Assembly (NCBI GenBank): GCA_032622095.1
Contig: CP136062.1
Span: forward strand, 138,276,351 to 138,340,350
From: Siphonodentalium dalli
Lineage: Eukaryota; Mollusca; Scaphopoda; Gadilida; Siphonodentaliidae
Direction: 5' to 3'
Length of the DNA: 64,000 nt
Every line of letters begins with the position of its first letter. Position 1 is the first letter of the stretch. Made by a program: the position numbers and the translations under genes. The notes below the pieces were generated by a model that made no database searches, was not told the DNA's origin, and saw only the letters and a program-made list of their open reading frames with translations. This document shows, one piece after another, positions 37,753 to 49,566 of this stretch.

Positions 37753-38573
37753 TGTGATGTGAAACACTCCGGGTGATGAAATAGAAATAGAGAATATTCT
37801 TGCTGTTGTTACGAAATTAAAGGCACGGGCGGCGTTCGTTGCAGAAATATTTATATTTGTTCAAATCCCATCAACGGGAGAAATTAAAAAAAATATATAG
37901 TTTTGTTCATAATCAGCGCGTAAATAGGATATTGTCGTCAAGACGTACGATGGTGTACGTAAACAAGAACCTGCTCGTGTTACAGAAGTTTTGCTTCGGT
38001 TTACATAACACAACGCAATTCTATTGGTTAATCACACATAAATGACATAAACGCTCTTTATTATTTCCATATCAGGAAAACAGTAACAAAAACGCTCTTT
38101 ATGTTTACCATATCCGGCTCTAAACTGTTGTTTACACAAAGGAAAAACATTTGACAATAACATACTGTTTATGCCATATTTCTGATTGGTAAAATAACAA
38201 AGTCTGTCTATATTTTACTATTCTTTCTGTGTTTGGCGGTTTTTGACGGAGCTGAATATTTTAACAGCATACCCACCGCCAACATCGCCCATATCTTTAA
38301 TCCAAATTGACCACACGCACCGCCACTCATATAATAATTAAATGCAATGGCTCTCGATGACGAAATGATAGTTTATCGCAGGTATGCGTCCCGAATCGAG
38401 ATGTAAATATTTACAATTGGGCGTAGTTCAGATGATGTTTTCTATGGAGTGGTATGGTTGATTTCTATGAAATTTTCGGCGATGTTAGTAGAATCCTATA
38501 TTTACCAGGTTGGCACAGCACCTGGGTACTAACTGACCAGTTTCACGCACCCAAACAAGTCCATACTATGACT
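37753..38573 (+). mobile_element. TTAA MITE, family 5, interrupted by a family 2-variant MITE
   Basis: The left part starts GTGATGTGAAACACTCC and the right part ends next to TTAA at 38574-38577. The two halves join across 37821-38296. Family 5 copies elsewhere (for example at 48155-48165, ATTAATCCAAAT) show the uninterrupted site. Confidence 0.75.
37821..38296 (+). mobile_element. TTAA MITE, family 2-variant (476 bp)
   Basis: TTAA lies at 37817-37820 and 38297-38300. The inverted ends are AGGCACGGGCGG and GCCCATATCT. This is the most complete copy of the variant in the window and is inserted in a family 5 MITE. Confidence 0.82.
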
Positions 38574-38579
38574 TTAACA

Positions 38580-40340
38580 TTTCATATTTTACTGAATTCA
38601 ATTTGATATAACTATGCTTATTCCAACACTGTTTGGGTCTTCATTATTGGTAAAGTCGCGGTTCATGGTTTAGCCATTCTAATTTTAAACTGTTCATAAG
38701 GATAAAACACACGTGAGCTAGCCACTATAACAGCTTCATATACCCATTTCAAAAGATACAGTAATTGCTAACCCCTGTCAAAACACGCTCCATCTCATTT
38801 CTTGGCTGGAAAGCGGGTGTCAAACTGAACAACCACTGCAGAGACGCAATTTACTAGAAAAGTCGACTGCACCCCTTGATGTGGAATTGTCTAAACTAGC
38901 TAGTGAAAACTTCTTACTGTTGGCACAGCCTGGCACACCAAGTTGACTTGATAGCGCTGCAGTCCAAAACTGTGTCCGACAGTAGGAACCTATTTGACTT
39001 TTGGTAAAAAAAACAAACATATTTCACAATAAACTAATAAGAAATTTTAAATATGTATTTGATGATATTATCACCGTGAGCACTTCCATGATAAAAATGG
39101 TATAAAAGAAACAAAACTATCTTATAAACAGGGAAGTGTACCAAACTGTTAACATTGTTCAAAAAATATATTTCAGTTACATTATATTTATCTCGACTTG
39201 GTCTTGCGTGTATCCAAATTGTTGGGAGAGGGGCTACATTACGTTGACATATAACTTGCGGCTCAGTCCCTTGTAACTTTTGTTGGAATAAATGTTTAAA
39301 ACAACAGGGACGTAGCTCGGTCTGCTTTGGTGGTTAGTGTGCACCTTTGAATTTCCAACTTAATCCAAAGAGACACTACCAAGTCCATGAAATTCCATTT
39401 ACATCTCGGGTTGATATTCTCCAACTGGTACAGAAAATGTTTCAGATGTTGGAAATTGCTTACCTAACACAGTTTTAAGGATAAAAATGTTCATTAAGGG
39501 TACTTTAATTTGTGCAAATATTTGACCAAATGTTTACTTTAGATTAGAAACTATCACCATCAGAATAATTTCAACCTTTATTTGGTCTATGTCGAAAATG
39601 TTTGCCACGGTTGAGAGGTGTCGCCCTGTCGCCACAAACCTGACTGTACATAATCGTACTCACTGGGTATTTTAAAGCAACTTAGCAATACATGATTTAC
39701 AACACGACTCCAGTGGTATAACGGTAACATCAGTCACTCTTCCTCGCGAATAAGATGTTTGTGGTCACCCAATACTTGATCCGGCAACTACGATTAAATT
39801 GCTTAGCTCAATACGTTCATATAAATGGGAAGCGTTGCTTTGATTTTTCATCGCTGAACATTTCAATATGTGCATGTAAATTCCACACTGGTCAATCTGT
39901 GGGCACAGTCAAATATCTTGATTGGATAATTCTATGCCGCGGCGATGTCATCCCATGCATCGACGACCGCAGACAGCTTCACAATGAGCTTCTCCTTGTT
40001 AAAACTACATTGACTATATATAAACCAAGCTGGTGAATACCAGCCCAGATGTTCCCATCACTATCCCAAATACATTTTTCACATAAGAATGCATAGTAGG
40101 CCAACATACCAAATTTTAGTCAGATCGGTCAAGCAGTTTTCGAGTCTATAAGACACACACATACATACACATACACACAGACAGAAGTTCCAAAAATATA
40201 TAATAGACTAGAAGGTTAGCCCGCCACTGGCGGCGTTCGTCAGAAACATGACATTTTTTTCGCTTTTCAATGAGTTAATCGTGCTTTTTTAAGAGAAATT
40301 ATTGTACCCTCCCTAAAAGAGGTATGATTTAAGGTACATG
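38580..40340. other. Intergenic stretch without a supported gene
   Basis: The segment 40061-40205 ends in an ACACACATACATACAC-type tail after AGATCGGTCAAGCAGTTTTC, which resembles the 3' end of some LINE/SINE families. The rest shows nothing I can name. Confidence 0.4.
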
Positions 40341-40346
40341 GGGCGG

Positions 40347-40941
40347 AAAAACTGACCCGATGATGTCGTTGTTGTAGGCATTCAGGGCTTCCGGTCGTTG
40401 TTGTTGGCATCACGGCTCGGGGCTACCAGAAAAATCTCACATTGCCGTATAGGGAAAATAGGATTGTGTGTATTTAGTAATTTTAACTAATTATTTTCTC
40501 GCCAACAATGTCGTTGTTGTTGATATTTACGGCTTGGGGGCTATTTTCTTGCCAACAATGTCGTTGGCGTTCACGGTTTGGGGCAGTGGAAGTCCCGTCA
40601 GATTCGGGACGTATCGCAGTGCCTCGGATTCACTTAAAAAAACTGACCCGGTGATGTCGTTGTTTTTGGCATTCAGGGCTTCGGGTCGTTGTTGTTGGCA
40701 TCACGGCTCGGGGCTACCCGAAAAATCTCACATTGCCGTATAGGGAAAATAGGATTGCTTGTATTTAGTAATTTTAACTAATTATTTTCTCGCCAACAAT
40801 GTCGTTGTTGTTGATATTTACGGCTTGGGGGCTATTTTGTCGCCAACAATGTCGTTGGCGTTCACGGTTTGGGGCAGTGGACGTGGAACTTGGAAGTCCC
40901 GTCAGATTCGGGACGCATCGCAGTGCCTTGGATTCACTTAA
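40347..40941. repeat. 291-bp tandem duplication
   Basis: ACTGACCCGATGATGTCGTT at 40351 recurs as ACTGACCCGGTGATGTCGTT at 40642, 291 bp later. The second unit carries a 13-bp insertion. Near-identical short open frames in the two units are a by-product of the duplication. Confidence 0.85.
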
Positions 40942-41380
40942 ATTTCAGCAGCCATATAGCTGCGTCAGTTAGCACGATCGAGGGGTGTAAGTTTAGAGCT
41001 TGTTTATATGAATGTATTGAAAATAGACTAAGATTTTCAGCCGTAACAAGAAATGTATATATGAGAAAATGTAAATTCTATATTTTGCGAGGTATTAGCA
41101 AGTTTTGGCTCAACGGGTTTAGCAGTTTGAAGTGAATATGGATATACAAATATACATATACAGATATATAAAAAAATGTAGAGTTACTCCTCTTGGATCG
41201 CGAGCGAATATCAACCCGATTAACCCCCGCCGTGTTTGCAGTGATTTTATTGATTGGGAGTGGAGAATGTGTGATCAGAGCTTGTCCAAAATGCGACGTC
41301 GGCGATCCCCGTGGCTTTTTACCCTTATATACGAAATTTGAGCTCGATCCGTCCAGGCGTTTTCGATTCCATGACGTACC

Positions 41381-41455
41381 CACACACACACACACACACA
41401 CACACCCTCACACACACACACACACACACACACAGTCACACACACACACACACAC
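41381..41455. repeat. CA microsatellite
   Basis: A (CA)n tract with a CCCTCA interruption and one GTCA interruption, followed by AT-rich sequence. It follows a segment (41090-41380) ending GCTCGATCCGTCCAGGCGTT, which resembles the 3' tail of RTE-like LINEs. Confidence 0.95.
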
Positions 41456-42586
41456 ATATATATATTATATATATACGGAAGTCTCAAAATATATATATAG
41501 ATAACATTATCATCTTCATCGATGGTCCGAGTTATGTCCCAGTTACTCAAGATCGCAGCTACCATTAGGTACGAGTTAGTCAAGGCTGCAACAAGACGAA
41601 CGCCCAGGTTAGCCATCATTGCACGTGATCTCACAGATACAAATTAAAATTTGACAACATCTTGGTGTAATTGGAATTATCGATAGCTTAGGAATACACG
41701 ATAGCAACTGTCAAAATCAATGACCCGTGTCCGTCAGTCTAAGCTTGAACGACCGCAGCCCAGTTTCTTCATTGGCAATCCATAGCAACAAAACAGACGA
41801 CAAATGTAACGTACTGTTTCCGGTGAGATTTGGGATCCTGGGTAACCGGATGCTCATTTTAGATACAGCTAGGCAACCTGGTGATACATGTAGTTGTCAT
41901 GCAAAACTGAGCAAATCGACATGTTATCTAAGTGATCTGCAATAAACGGTGCATAGTTTTCTAGAGTCCAATAGCAAAATGAGCTGGGCTATCAACATAC
42001 CAAAGCACAAAAAAATTTGATAATTCACATTTGAGTTACAAGGTAAATTGGCGCCCAGACGGACGCATTTTGGCATATTAGCTTTATACTGCACACACTG
42101 TTGACCCTCAAATTCTTCACGCTGATTATTCGTTTTTTTTAACGTTACAGTGATCAGGGTTGGGGCAATTAAATACCAATGTAATCGATTACGATTACAA
42201 TTACTTTTGATTTACATGATTACGATTACATTTTTTCTAATATAATCGATTACTTTTAGATTACATCTGATTTCAGTTGTTAGTTTTGTAAAGTTGGTTT
42301 AAACATTGTTTGTCCCGTCAGATTAATAATTACATTAACAGTTTACACATATGAGTTTACAAGATAATAAAATGATAGTGCTAAGGGGAATTATGGATGT
42401 GATATATAACTGATGAGAGAGTAGAACACCAAAAAGCACGTTGCTTTTAAGGAAGTCGTTCTTTGGAGTCATTTTGGCCTGTAAAATTTTCATTTGTAAA
42501 TTATCGTTTAGATTCAGGGCTCGGAAAAGAGAGATTGACAGTTGAATATGTATATAGGTGAACAATACCAGACTCAAACATTAAAC

Positions 42587-42863
42587 TGTGGCGTCGGTGG
42601 CTCAGTTGGGTTGGGGGTAAAACTCGTCGTCTCGCCCTCCAGCGCTGGCGATGAGGATTCAAATCCACATGTTTTCATGATGAACGTTGTAACTGGAGTT
42701 GCCAGTTACTCGCCGTTTGTCGGTGGTTTGTCGCACATGGTCGACGAGTTTATCAGCCATTGAAATCACTGTTAGATCAGTCGTAAGTGAGCGGATTTCC
42801 TCCACTACTAAAACTGACAATGTCGTGATATGGCCTTAGTTGTTGAAAGCAACAATCAATCAA
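42587..42863 (+). mobile_element. tRNA-derived SINE with 13-bp target site duplications
   Basis: A-box TGGCTCAGTTGG (42598-42609) and B-box GGATTCAAATCC (42655-42666) are spaced as in a tRNA gene. The body runs to an AATCAATCAATC tail. The 13-bp direct repeat TCAAACATTAAAC at 42574-42586 and 42864-42876 flanks the element exactly, so this is a complete insertion moved by LINE machinery. An open frame running through it is not meaningful. Confidence 0.88.
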
Positions 42864-42903
42864 TCAAACATTAAACAAACAATAATTCATTCAAGATATT
42901 TAA

Positions 42904-43379
42904 CCCTTTGAGTGCCAGGTCCGATTTTTGTATCAACCCATATACACTGTGCCAATGCATTCTCTTATATATGCGAGTCTACCATAGGTCGCCTCGCATA
43001 TATAATTAAGAGAATGCATTGGCCTAACAATTTTTCATCATTTGTTATTATTTTTTACAATTTTTTACAATTTTAATGTTTGTTTCTTATATTCTTTAAC
43101 CGACTTATTTTTAGGTTTAGTGCCAGGGAATCTTACGTTTTTCATGGGCATCAAAATTATTACTATGAATACTTGGTGATAGCTTTGAGTTATAACATGC
43201 CCCTAAGGTATTATCCGGTTTGTTTTAAATTCGCTATAGCATGCTTAAGCATACCCAAAAAAAATTCAACCCAAAAACATCTAAAACAAAAACAAAACAA
43301 AAAAAATGATATTTTTTTAGGGCCGATTTTACACACAGTAAATTAGGGCCGATGAGATCGGCCCCTGGCACTGAAAGGG
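42904..43379 (+). mobile_element. TTAA MITE related to family 1 (single hairpin)
   Basis: TTAA lies at 42900-42903 and 43380-43383, with inverted ends CCCTTTGAGTGCCAGG and CCCTTTCAGTGCCAGG. It contains one copy of the family 1 hairpin (42951-43023) with a TAATT interruption in one arm. The remaining interior differs from family 1. Confidence 0.82.
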
Positions 43380-43521
43380 TTAAGCAGCATGTGTGTCTAA
43401 ACAAGAGGCAGTAAACCTGAAAACAGCTTGTCGACAGCAGATAACAATGGCATAAATCTTTATCTGAGGTGATGTGACTACTTGATTGAGTGAGCGGGAT
43501 TAACTCAGCCACCGGTATTAA

Positions 43522-44014
43522 AGGCACGTGAGGCCTTAGTTGTCGAAAATATTCATATTTGTTCCAATCACCGTAAACAGAAAAACATTAAAACGCATAC
43601 AGTTTCGTTCATATATACCATGACCATCGCGTAAACAGCATGTTATCATAAAGATTTACTATATTTTACCTAAGCAAGAGCCTGATTGTGTTACAGAAGA
43701 CAACACAATTCTGCTGGATAATCACACACAAATGGCAGAAACGCTCTTTATTCGTTCCATATCAGGAATTCACCCACAAAGAACGCTCTTTATGTTTACC
43801 ATCATAATATAAACAAACACCAGAAAAGTAACTTTTTATGCTTTTGTTTACATAACAATGGTAAAAAATGTGACAATAACATACTGTTTATGCGATATTT
43901 CTTATTTGTATACGGACAAAGTCTGTCTACATTTTGTTGTTCTTTCTGTTTGTGGCGGTTTTTGACGGGTGGAAATATTTTCACAGGATACCCACCGCCA
44001 AGGCCAACCGTACC
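43522..44014 (+). mobile_element. TTAA MITE, family 2 (493 bp), with empty site next door
   Basis: TTAA lies at 43518-43521 and 44015-44018. The paralogous position in the second tandem copy (45443-45446) has a single TTAA and no element, which directly defines the termini and the 4-bp target duplication. Confidence 0.93.
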
Positions 44015-44828
44015 TTTAAGCCGTTGCAGGACCACAGTGGACCATGAACTGAGGCGTAATCGCAGGTCGTCCAATGGATGCATCTCCTGACAGTCTACCC
44101 TAGTATCACCAGGACACTTTCACTACCAACCTCTCATGGGATGTAACCCAAAATAAACATGGTGACAAATTATGGGTTGTTTATCACTCGCAGTAGGCGG
44201 TCGATTTATTTTAGCCCGATGCCAGTTGATAATCAAAATACCATACCACGTGTAAAATATGAGAGCTATGCATTAACCTTAGTGGCTACTTCCACCTTTG
44301 TCCACACTACAGTAGCAATACACAAAACCAGCAATTTTGGTCAGGATATTTATTTTCGACATAAATGGTAGGTGTAACACATGTCTGTACTCTACATAGC
44401 TTCTTTGTACAATTTTTCCTTTATGCCCTTTGATTTGCACACACACACACAATGCTTAATTGGACGAATTGTTTTTACTAAAATTGACCATTGCAACCCA
44501 AAAGCGGACCATGACAAAGATAATGTCAGTAAATAATCTTCTTCTAACTGATAGAGATATGGTAAAGAAATATTTGAAATAGAAAAACAGTTATCGTAGC
44601 AATTTAAAAAAAAATATCTTGCAAGCGCAGATGACAGGGTGGAGAAATCGGGCTATTTTCATATTAACAATACACACCGAGTTGACCTTCACTGAATAGG
44701 AAAATCATTTTACGTATCCCAGTTTTTCACTTTTTTGTTAACCTTCCCAGATTTGTTAAATAATTAAACCTTTAAACCTTTAAACCAGTAACGTCAGATT
44801 TAGCACAGGCTACAATGGCAGTTATTCC

Positions 44829-46261
44829 CCCTTTGAGTGCCAGGTCCGATTTTTGTATCAACCCATATACCCTGTGCCAATGCATTCTCTTATATATGCG
44901 AGTCTACCATAGGTCGCCTCGCATATATAATTAAGAGAATGCATTGGCCTAACAATTTTTCATCATTTGTTATTATTTTTTACAATTTTTTACAATTTTA
45001 ATATTTTTTTCTTATATTCTTTAACCGACTTATTTTTAGGTTTAGTGCCAGGGAATCTTACGTTTTTCATGGGCATCAAAATTATTACTATGAATACTTG
45101 GTGATAGCTTTGAGTTATAACATGCCCCTAAGGTATTATCCGGTTTGTTTTAAATTCGCTATAGCATGCTTAAGCATACCCAAAAATAATTCAACCCAAA
45201 AACATCTAAAACAAAAACAAAACAAAAAAAATGATATTTTTTTAGGGCCGATTTTACACACAGTAAATTAGGGCCGATGAGATCGGCCCCTGGCACTGAA
45301 AGGGTTAAGCAGCATGTGTGTCTAAACAAGAGGCAGTAAACCTGAAAACAGCTTGTCGACACCAGATAACAATGGCATAAATCTTTATCTGAGGTGATGT
45401 GACTACTTGATTGAGTGAGAGGGATTAACTCAGCCACCGGTATTAAGCCGTTGCAGGACCACAGTGGACCATGAACTGAGGCGTAATCGCAGGTCGTCCA
45501 ATGGATGCATCTCCTGACAGTCTACCCTAGTATCACCAGGACACTTTCACTACCAACCTCTCATGGGATGTAACCCAAAATAAACATGGTGACAAATTAT
45601 GGGTTGTTTATCACTCGCAGTAGGCGGTCGATTTATTTTAGCCCGATGCCAGTTGATAATCAAAATACCATACCACGTGTAAAATATGAGAGCTATGCAT
45701 TAACCTTAGTGGCTACTTCCACCTTTGTCCACACTACAGTAGCAATACACAAAACCAGCAATTTTGGTCAGGTATATTTATTTTCGACATAAATGGTAGG
45801 TGTAACACATGTCTGTACTCTACATAGCTTCTTTGTACAATTTTTCCTTTATGCCCTTTGATTTGCACACACACACACAATGATTAATTGGACGAATTGT
45901 TTTTACTAAAATTGACCATTGCAACCCAAAAAGCGGACCATGACAAAGATAATGTCAGTAAATAAGCTTCTTCTAACTGATAGAGATATGGTAAAGAAAT
46001 ATTTGAAATAGAAAAACAGTTATCGTAGCAATTTAAAAAAAAAATATCTTGCAAGCGCAGATGACAGGGTGGAGAAATCGGGCTATTTTCATATTAACAA
46101 TACACACCGAGTTGACCTTCACAGAATAGGAAAATCATTTTACGTATCCCAGTTTTTCACTTTTTTGTTAACCTTCCCAGATTTGTTAAATAATTAAACC
46201 TTTAAACCTTTAAACCAGTAACGTCAGATTTAGCACAGGCTACAATGGCAGTTATTCCCCC
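44829..46261. repeat. Tandem duplication, copy 2
   Basis: Second copy of 42904-44828, lacking the family 2 MITE. It includes a copy of the single-hairpin MITE (44829-45304) with TTAA only on its right side (45305-45308), because the duplication breakpoint falls at the element's left end. Confidence 0.9.
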
Positions 46262-46465
46262 AGATACTCATTGTTCTATTTCTCATCCCTCGAAATTGTG
46301 CACTGCTATCTACGCGATAGTTTGATACCTATAAGTACGTAACATATGTATGTATGTACTGTTTGATATATCATATTGCTTTAACGACACACTAAGACAT
46401 ATACGTGTGCTATTGTTGGGGTTAGGATATGCTTGCTTTAGTTGATATTAAAATATAAATAGGGA

Positions 46466-46995
46466 AGCATGCTTAGATCTAGATCATGCCATGAATATCT
46501 ACTCTGACTAACGCCAGTAGAGATCATATTCCACCTGTACAAAATCTGGGAACGTTTTGAAGTTTTGACAGGGAACCTTATAAAGTAGAAAACATAACGC
46601 GGGCAATATATTTAGTTATTTTCTGTTCCTTAATAATGTATTTCACTGTCGGTGAATGTCCCAGCTCGCAATTGCATTTTTATCTGTGAGACGATAACGC
46701 AATAAACATTGAATTAATTACCCAAGAGAAATCACAAAAATGTAAGCGACGCAAAGAATAGTCGCTCGCAAAGTCACTTAAATCGTGAAATTTCGAGTTG
46801 GGACCTTCACATACAGTGAAGTACATTTTAAGGAACAGATAGTATCTAAGAAATATATTCCCCTTATTATTTCGACTTTATAAGGTTCCCTGTCAAAACT
46901 TAAAAAAGTTTCCAGGTTTTGTACTGGTGGAATACGATCTCTACGGGCGTTAGCCAGATTAGAGTTTCATGATATGATCTAGCTTAGATCATGCT
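46466..46995. mobile_element. 530-bp fold-back element
   Basis: Arms of about 220 bp (46466-46690 and about 46785-46995) are inverted, from AGCATGCTTAGATCTAGATC to GATCTAGCTTAGATCATGCT. Divergence between arms is moderate. There is no clear target duplication and no coding capacity. Confidence 0.75.
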
Positions 46996-47079
46996 TGACC
47001 GCTTTGTTCGTCTCGGAATAAGAGTCCTAACAACCGAACAATTAATTTTTGATGACCCCGACCTCTCCTGTGAAATTAA

Positions 47080-48237
47080 TTTTGAATTATTCGACAGTAC
47101 AGGCATACGTCAATGCTACTAAGCGGTTCGAAGAATAACCTTTAAAATGTACGCTAAGACCACAACTGGAGCATTTCTAATCATATATAAATGTAGTAGT
47201 AGGTCATTCCCTGTCGCCAACGGATTATGATATATATTATATACATTTATTCAGTTTGTATTTATTTTGTGCTGTCAATGTCACCGCCTCTATTAGAAGT
47301 TTGTTCTAATATGTTTGGAGTGGAGCAACAGTTTTCTGTAAGTTTTGTAACTTGTGCTCCGATCACTTAAGCTGAGTTTAACTCAATAAATATGTTTACA
47401 CTAATATGGATGAACATAGCACTATTGAAAGTAAACCAAGGTCGAGTCGAGGTTTTATTTCATGTCCATGTTATCAACATATTACAACCTTGTGCGATGT
47501 GACGATCAAATTAGTAACCGAACTATGTACAATTATGTGCAATTTTGTTCACGGCAATAAAGTACACAACACATCTCAGTAGGAAACATCATTTTAGTGC
47601 CCTTTGTCCTTTTACCACACCAGCCCTACCCAAATTGCATGACACAATGTACCTCATTTTTTTAGTTAACATCAGTAGAGTAGCCGAGAACATTCTTGAT
47701 TTTGATACATGATTACACTCTATTAAAGTTATATTAAAGTGATGTGAAACACTCAGGTCGGATGGTCAAATAGAAATGGAGAATAATCTTGTTCAAAGTA
47801 GTTAGTGACATCACATACCATCATTCTTATATATTAAATAAATGCAGTGACACTCGATGGCGAAATCATTTTCATTAGTTTATCACCAATAGATGCGTCC
47901 CGAATAGAGTAGTAAAGATTTACAATTGAGCGTAGTTCAGACGATGTTTTCTATGGAATGGTGTGGTCGATTTGCTTCAAATTTTCGGTGATGTTAGTAT
48001 AATGTTACATTCCTTCAGTTGACATAGAGCTTGAATACAAACTTGTCGGTTTCACGTACCCGATCAAGTACATAACACGTCTTTAAACACTCCGGTAGTG
48101 TGATAAAATAGAAATGGAGAATAATCTTGCTCAAAGTAGATATTTTTACGAATATTAATCCAAATTTACAACACACACCGTCATTCTTATATATGAATTA
48201 AATGCGATGACTCTCGATGGCGAAATCATTTGCGTTA
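47080..48237. repeat. 1.16 kb flank duplication, left copy
   Basis: Nearly identical to 54391-55549; about four substitutions were found by reading. It ends exactly where the retroelement's B repeat begins (48238). It includes a family 5 MITE (47738-48082) and the truncated start of a second one. Confidence 0.92.
47738..48082 (+). mobile_element. TTAA MITE, family 5
   Basis: TTAA lies at 47734-47737 and 48083-48086. It begins AGTGATGTGAAACACTC. It is followed directly by a second family 5 copy, which the retroelement insertion interrupts at 48237. Confidence 0.8.
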
Positions 48238-48564
48238 AATTACTCCCTCACCGCATACTACATATGGGATAAACAGGGTAAATGAATAGACTAGAGTGTA
48301 TAAGTACACAATTTATTAGGGCTCAATATACGGTATATGATAACTTACCCACTCACCCATTCACCCTGCTAGCACATACTCACGTTCGCTCTCAAACACA
48401 CATATTCACAATACATAACAGGTCATGCAAACAAATACAAAGACCATTACACAATAACAAAACATATATGGACGGACACAATTTTCAGTAACATACAAGT
48501 ACCGTATACATATACATTTTTTTCATTTGACTGTGACACGCCAGAACAAATTTGTCAAATTCCC
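48238..48564 (-). repeat. Retroelement B2 direct repeat (3' terminus)
   Basis: A 327-bp repeat almost identical to 48944-49270. Its outer edge (AATTACTCCCTC) is the junction with flanking DNA, interrupting a family 5 MITE after TTTGCGTTA. Confidence 0.9.
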
Positions 48565-48663
48565 CAAATTCAAGATAAAGCTGATAAACCTAAGTTGATT
48601 GAAAAACATGTGTCATTATATCTATGTAACGGGATAAATTTAGTTTTAGGGCGGGAGGGACGG

Positions 48664-48709
48664 AATATTTAAATTTCTGTGCGTATCTACGCAATGTTTT
48701 CGAACTAAT
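48664..48709 (-). repeat. Retroelement A2 repeat (46 bp)
   Basis: Identical over 46 bp to 54349-54394 (core TCTGTGCGTATCTACGCAAT). It lies between the two B repeats, the place expected for A2 in a split-direct-repeat element. Confidence 0.85.
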
Positions 48710-48943
48710 AAATGAAATCGGTTTCCCGCGTTACAAAAATAGCACGATAACACCTGATTGGCTAATATTCATGGATTCACTCGTCTTAGCCAATCAGAAG
48801 ATAGCAAATGCCTCGGTCAAATTTACTAATCAGGAAACGGAAAATTCACGACCAATCGCGGTCACATTAAAATGCGGAAGCGACAAAATGGAAGGTAGAA
48901 TGCTACTATCCGGAATAATTAGAGATTTTTAGCAAAAATAACC

Positions 48944-49270
48944 AATTACTCCCTCACCGCATACTACATATGGGATAAACAGGGTAAATGAATAGACTAG
49001 AGTGTATAAGTACACAATTTATTAGGGCTCAATATACGGTATATGATAACTTACCCACTCACCCATTCACCCTGCTAGCACATACTCACGTTCGCTCTCA
49101 AACACACATATTCACAATACATAACAGGTCATGCAAACAAATACAAAGACCATTACACAATTACAAAACATATATGGACGGACACAATTTTCAGTAACAT
49201 ACAAGTACCGTATACATATACATTTTTTCCATTTCACTGTGACACGCCAGAACAAATTTGTCAAATTCCC
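48944..49270 (-). repeat. Retroelement B1 direct repeat
   Basis: Inner copy of the 327-bp B repeat, downstream of the hydrolase frame on the - strand. It differs from B2 by only a few bases. The region 49271-49566 between it and the hydrolase stop has no supported gene. Confidence 0.9.
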
Positions 49271-49566
49271 AAGCCAAAGGCCCCCCAAAAAGGAGACAAA
49301 TTTTGAAATGTACTGTGGTTCCGATTGAAAATTGAGAGATAGGAATTTATAATTATGTCCAGGACAGAGAAATACGAGACGAAAGCAAGAGGACTGCAAC
49401 TGTAAAGCAATATTACAGCAACACAGACCCCGGAAATAGAGTGAAAGAACTAAATCATTCACTAGCAATATCTCCAAACCTCCATCAGTGTAAGCACAAC
49501 ACCAAAGAAAAGGAAACTTACCGCTCGCAGTTCGCAGTCCCGGAATCCTGCTGACTATCCCTATTG

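Larger units (their letters stand above)
42904..44828. repeat. Tandem duplication, copy 1
   Basis: It is about 99% identical to 44829-46261 except for a 493-bp MITE plus one TTAA (43522-44018) present only here. The unit begins at the first base of a MITE inverted repeat and ends in GCAGTTATTCCCC. Confidence 0.9.

Noticed and set aside
39711-39790. tRNA-like stretch with TGGTATAACGGTA
   Set aside because: It resembles an A-box, but no B-box or acceptor-stem pairing follows.
41193-41634. His/Thr-rich and Cys/Val-rich open frames
   Set aside because: Translations of the CA microsatellite.
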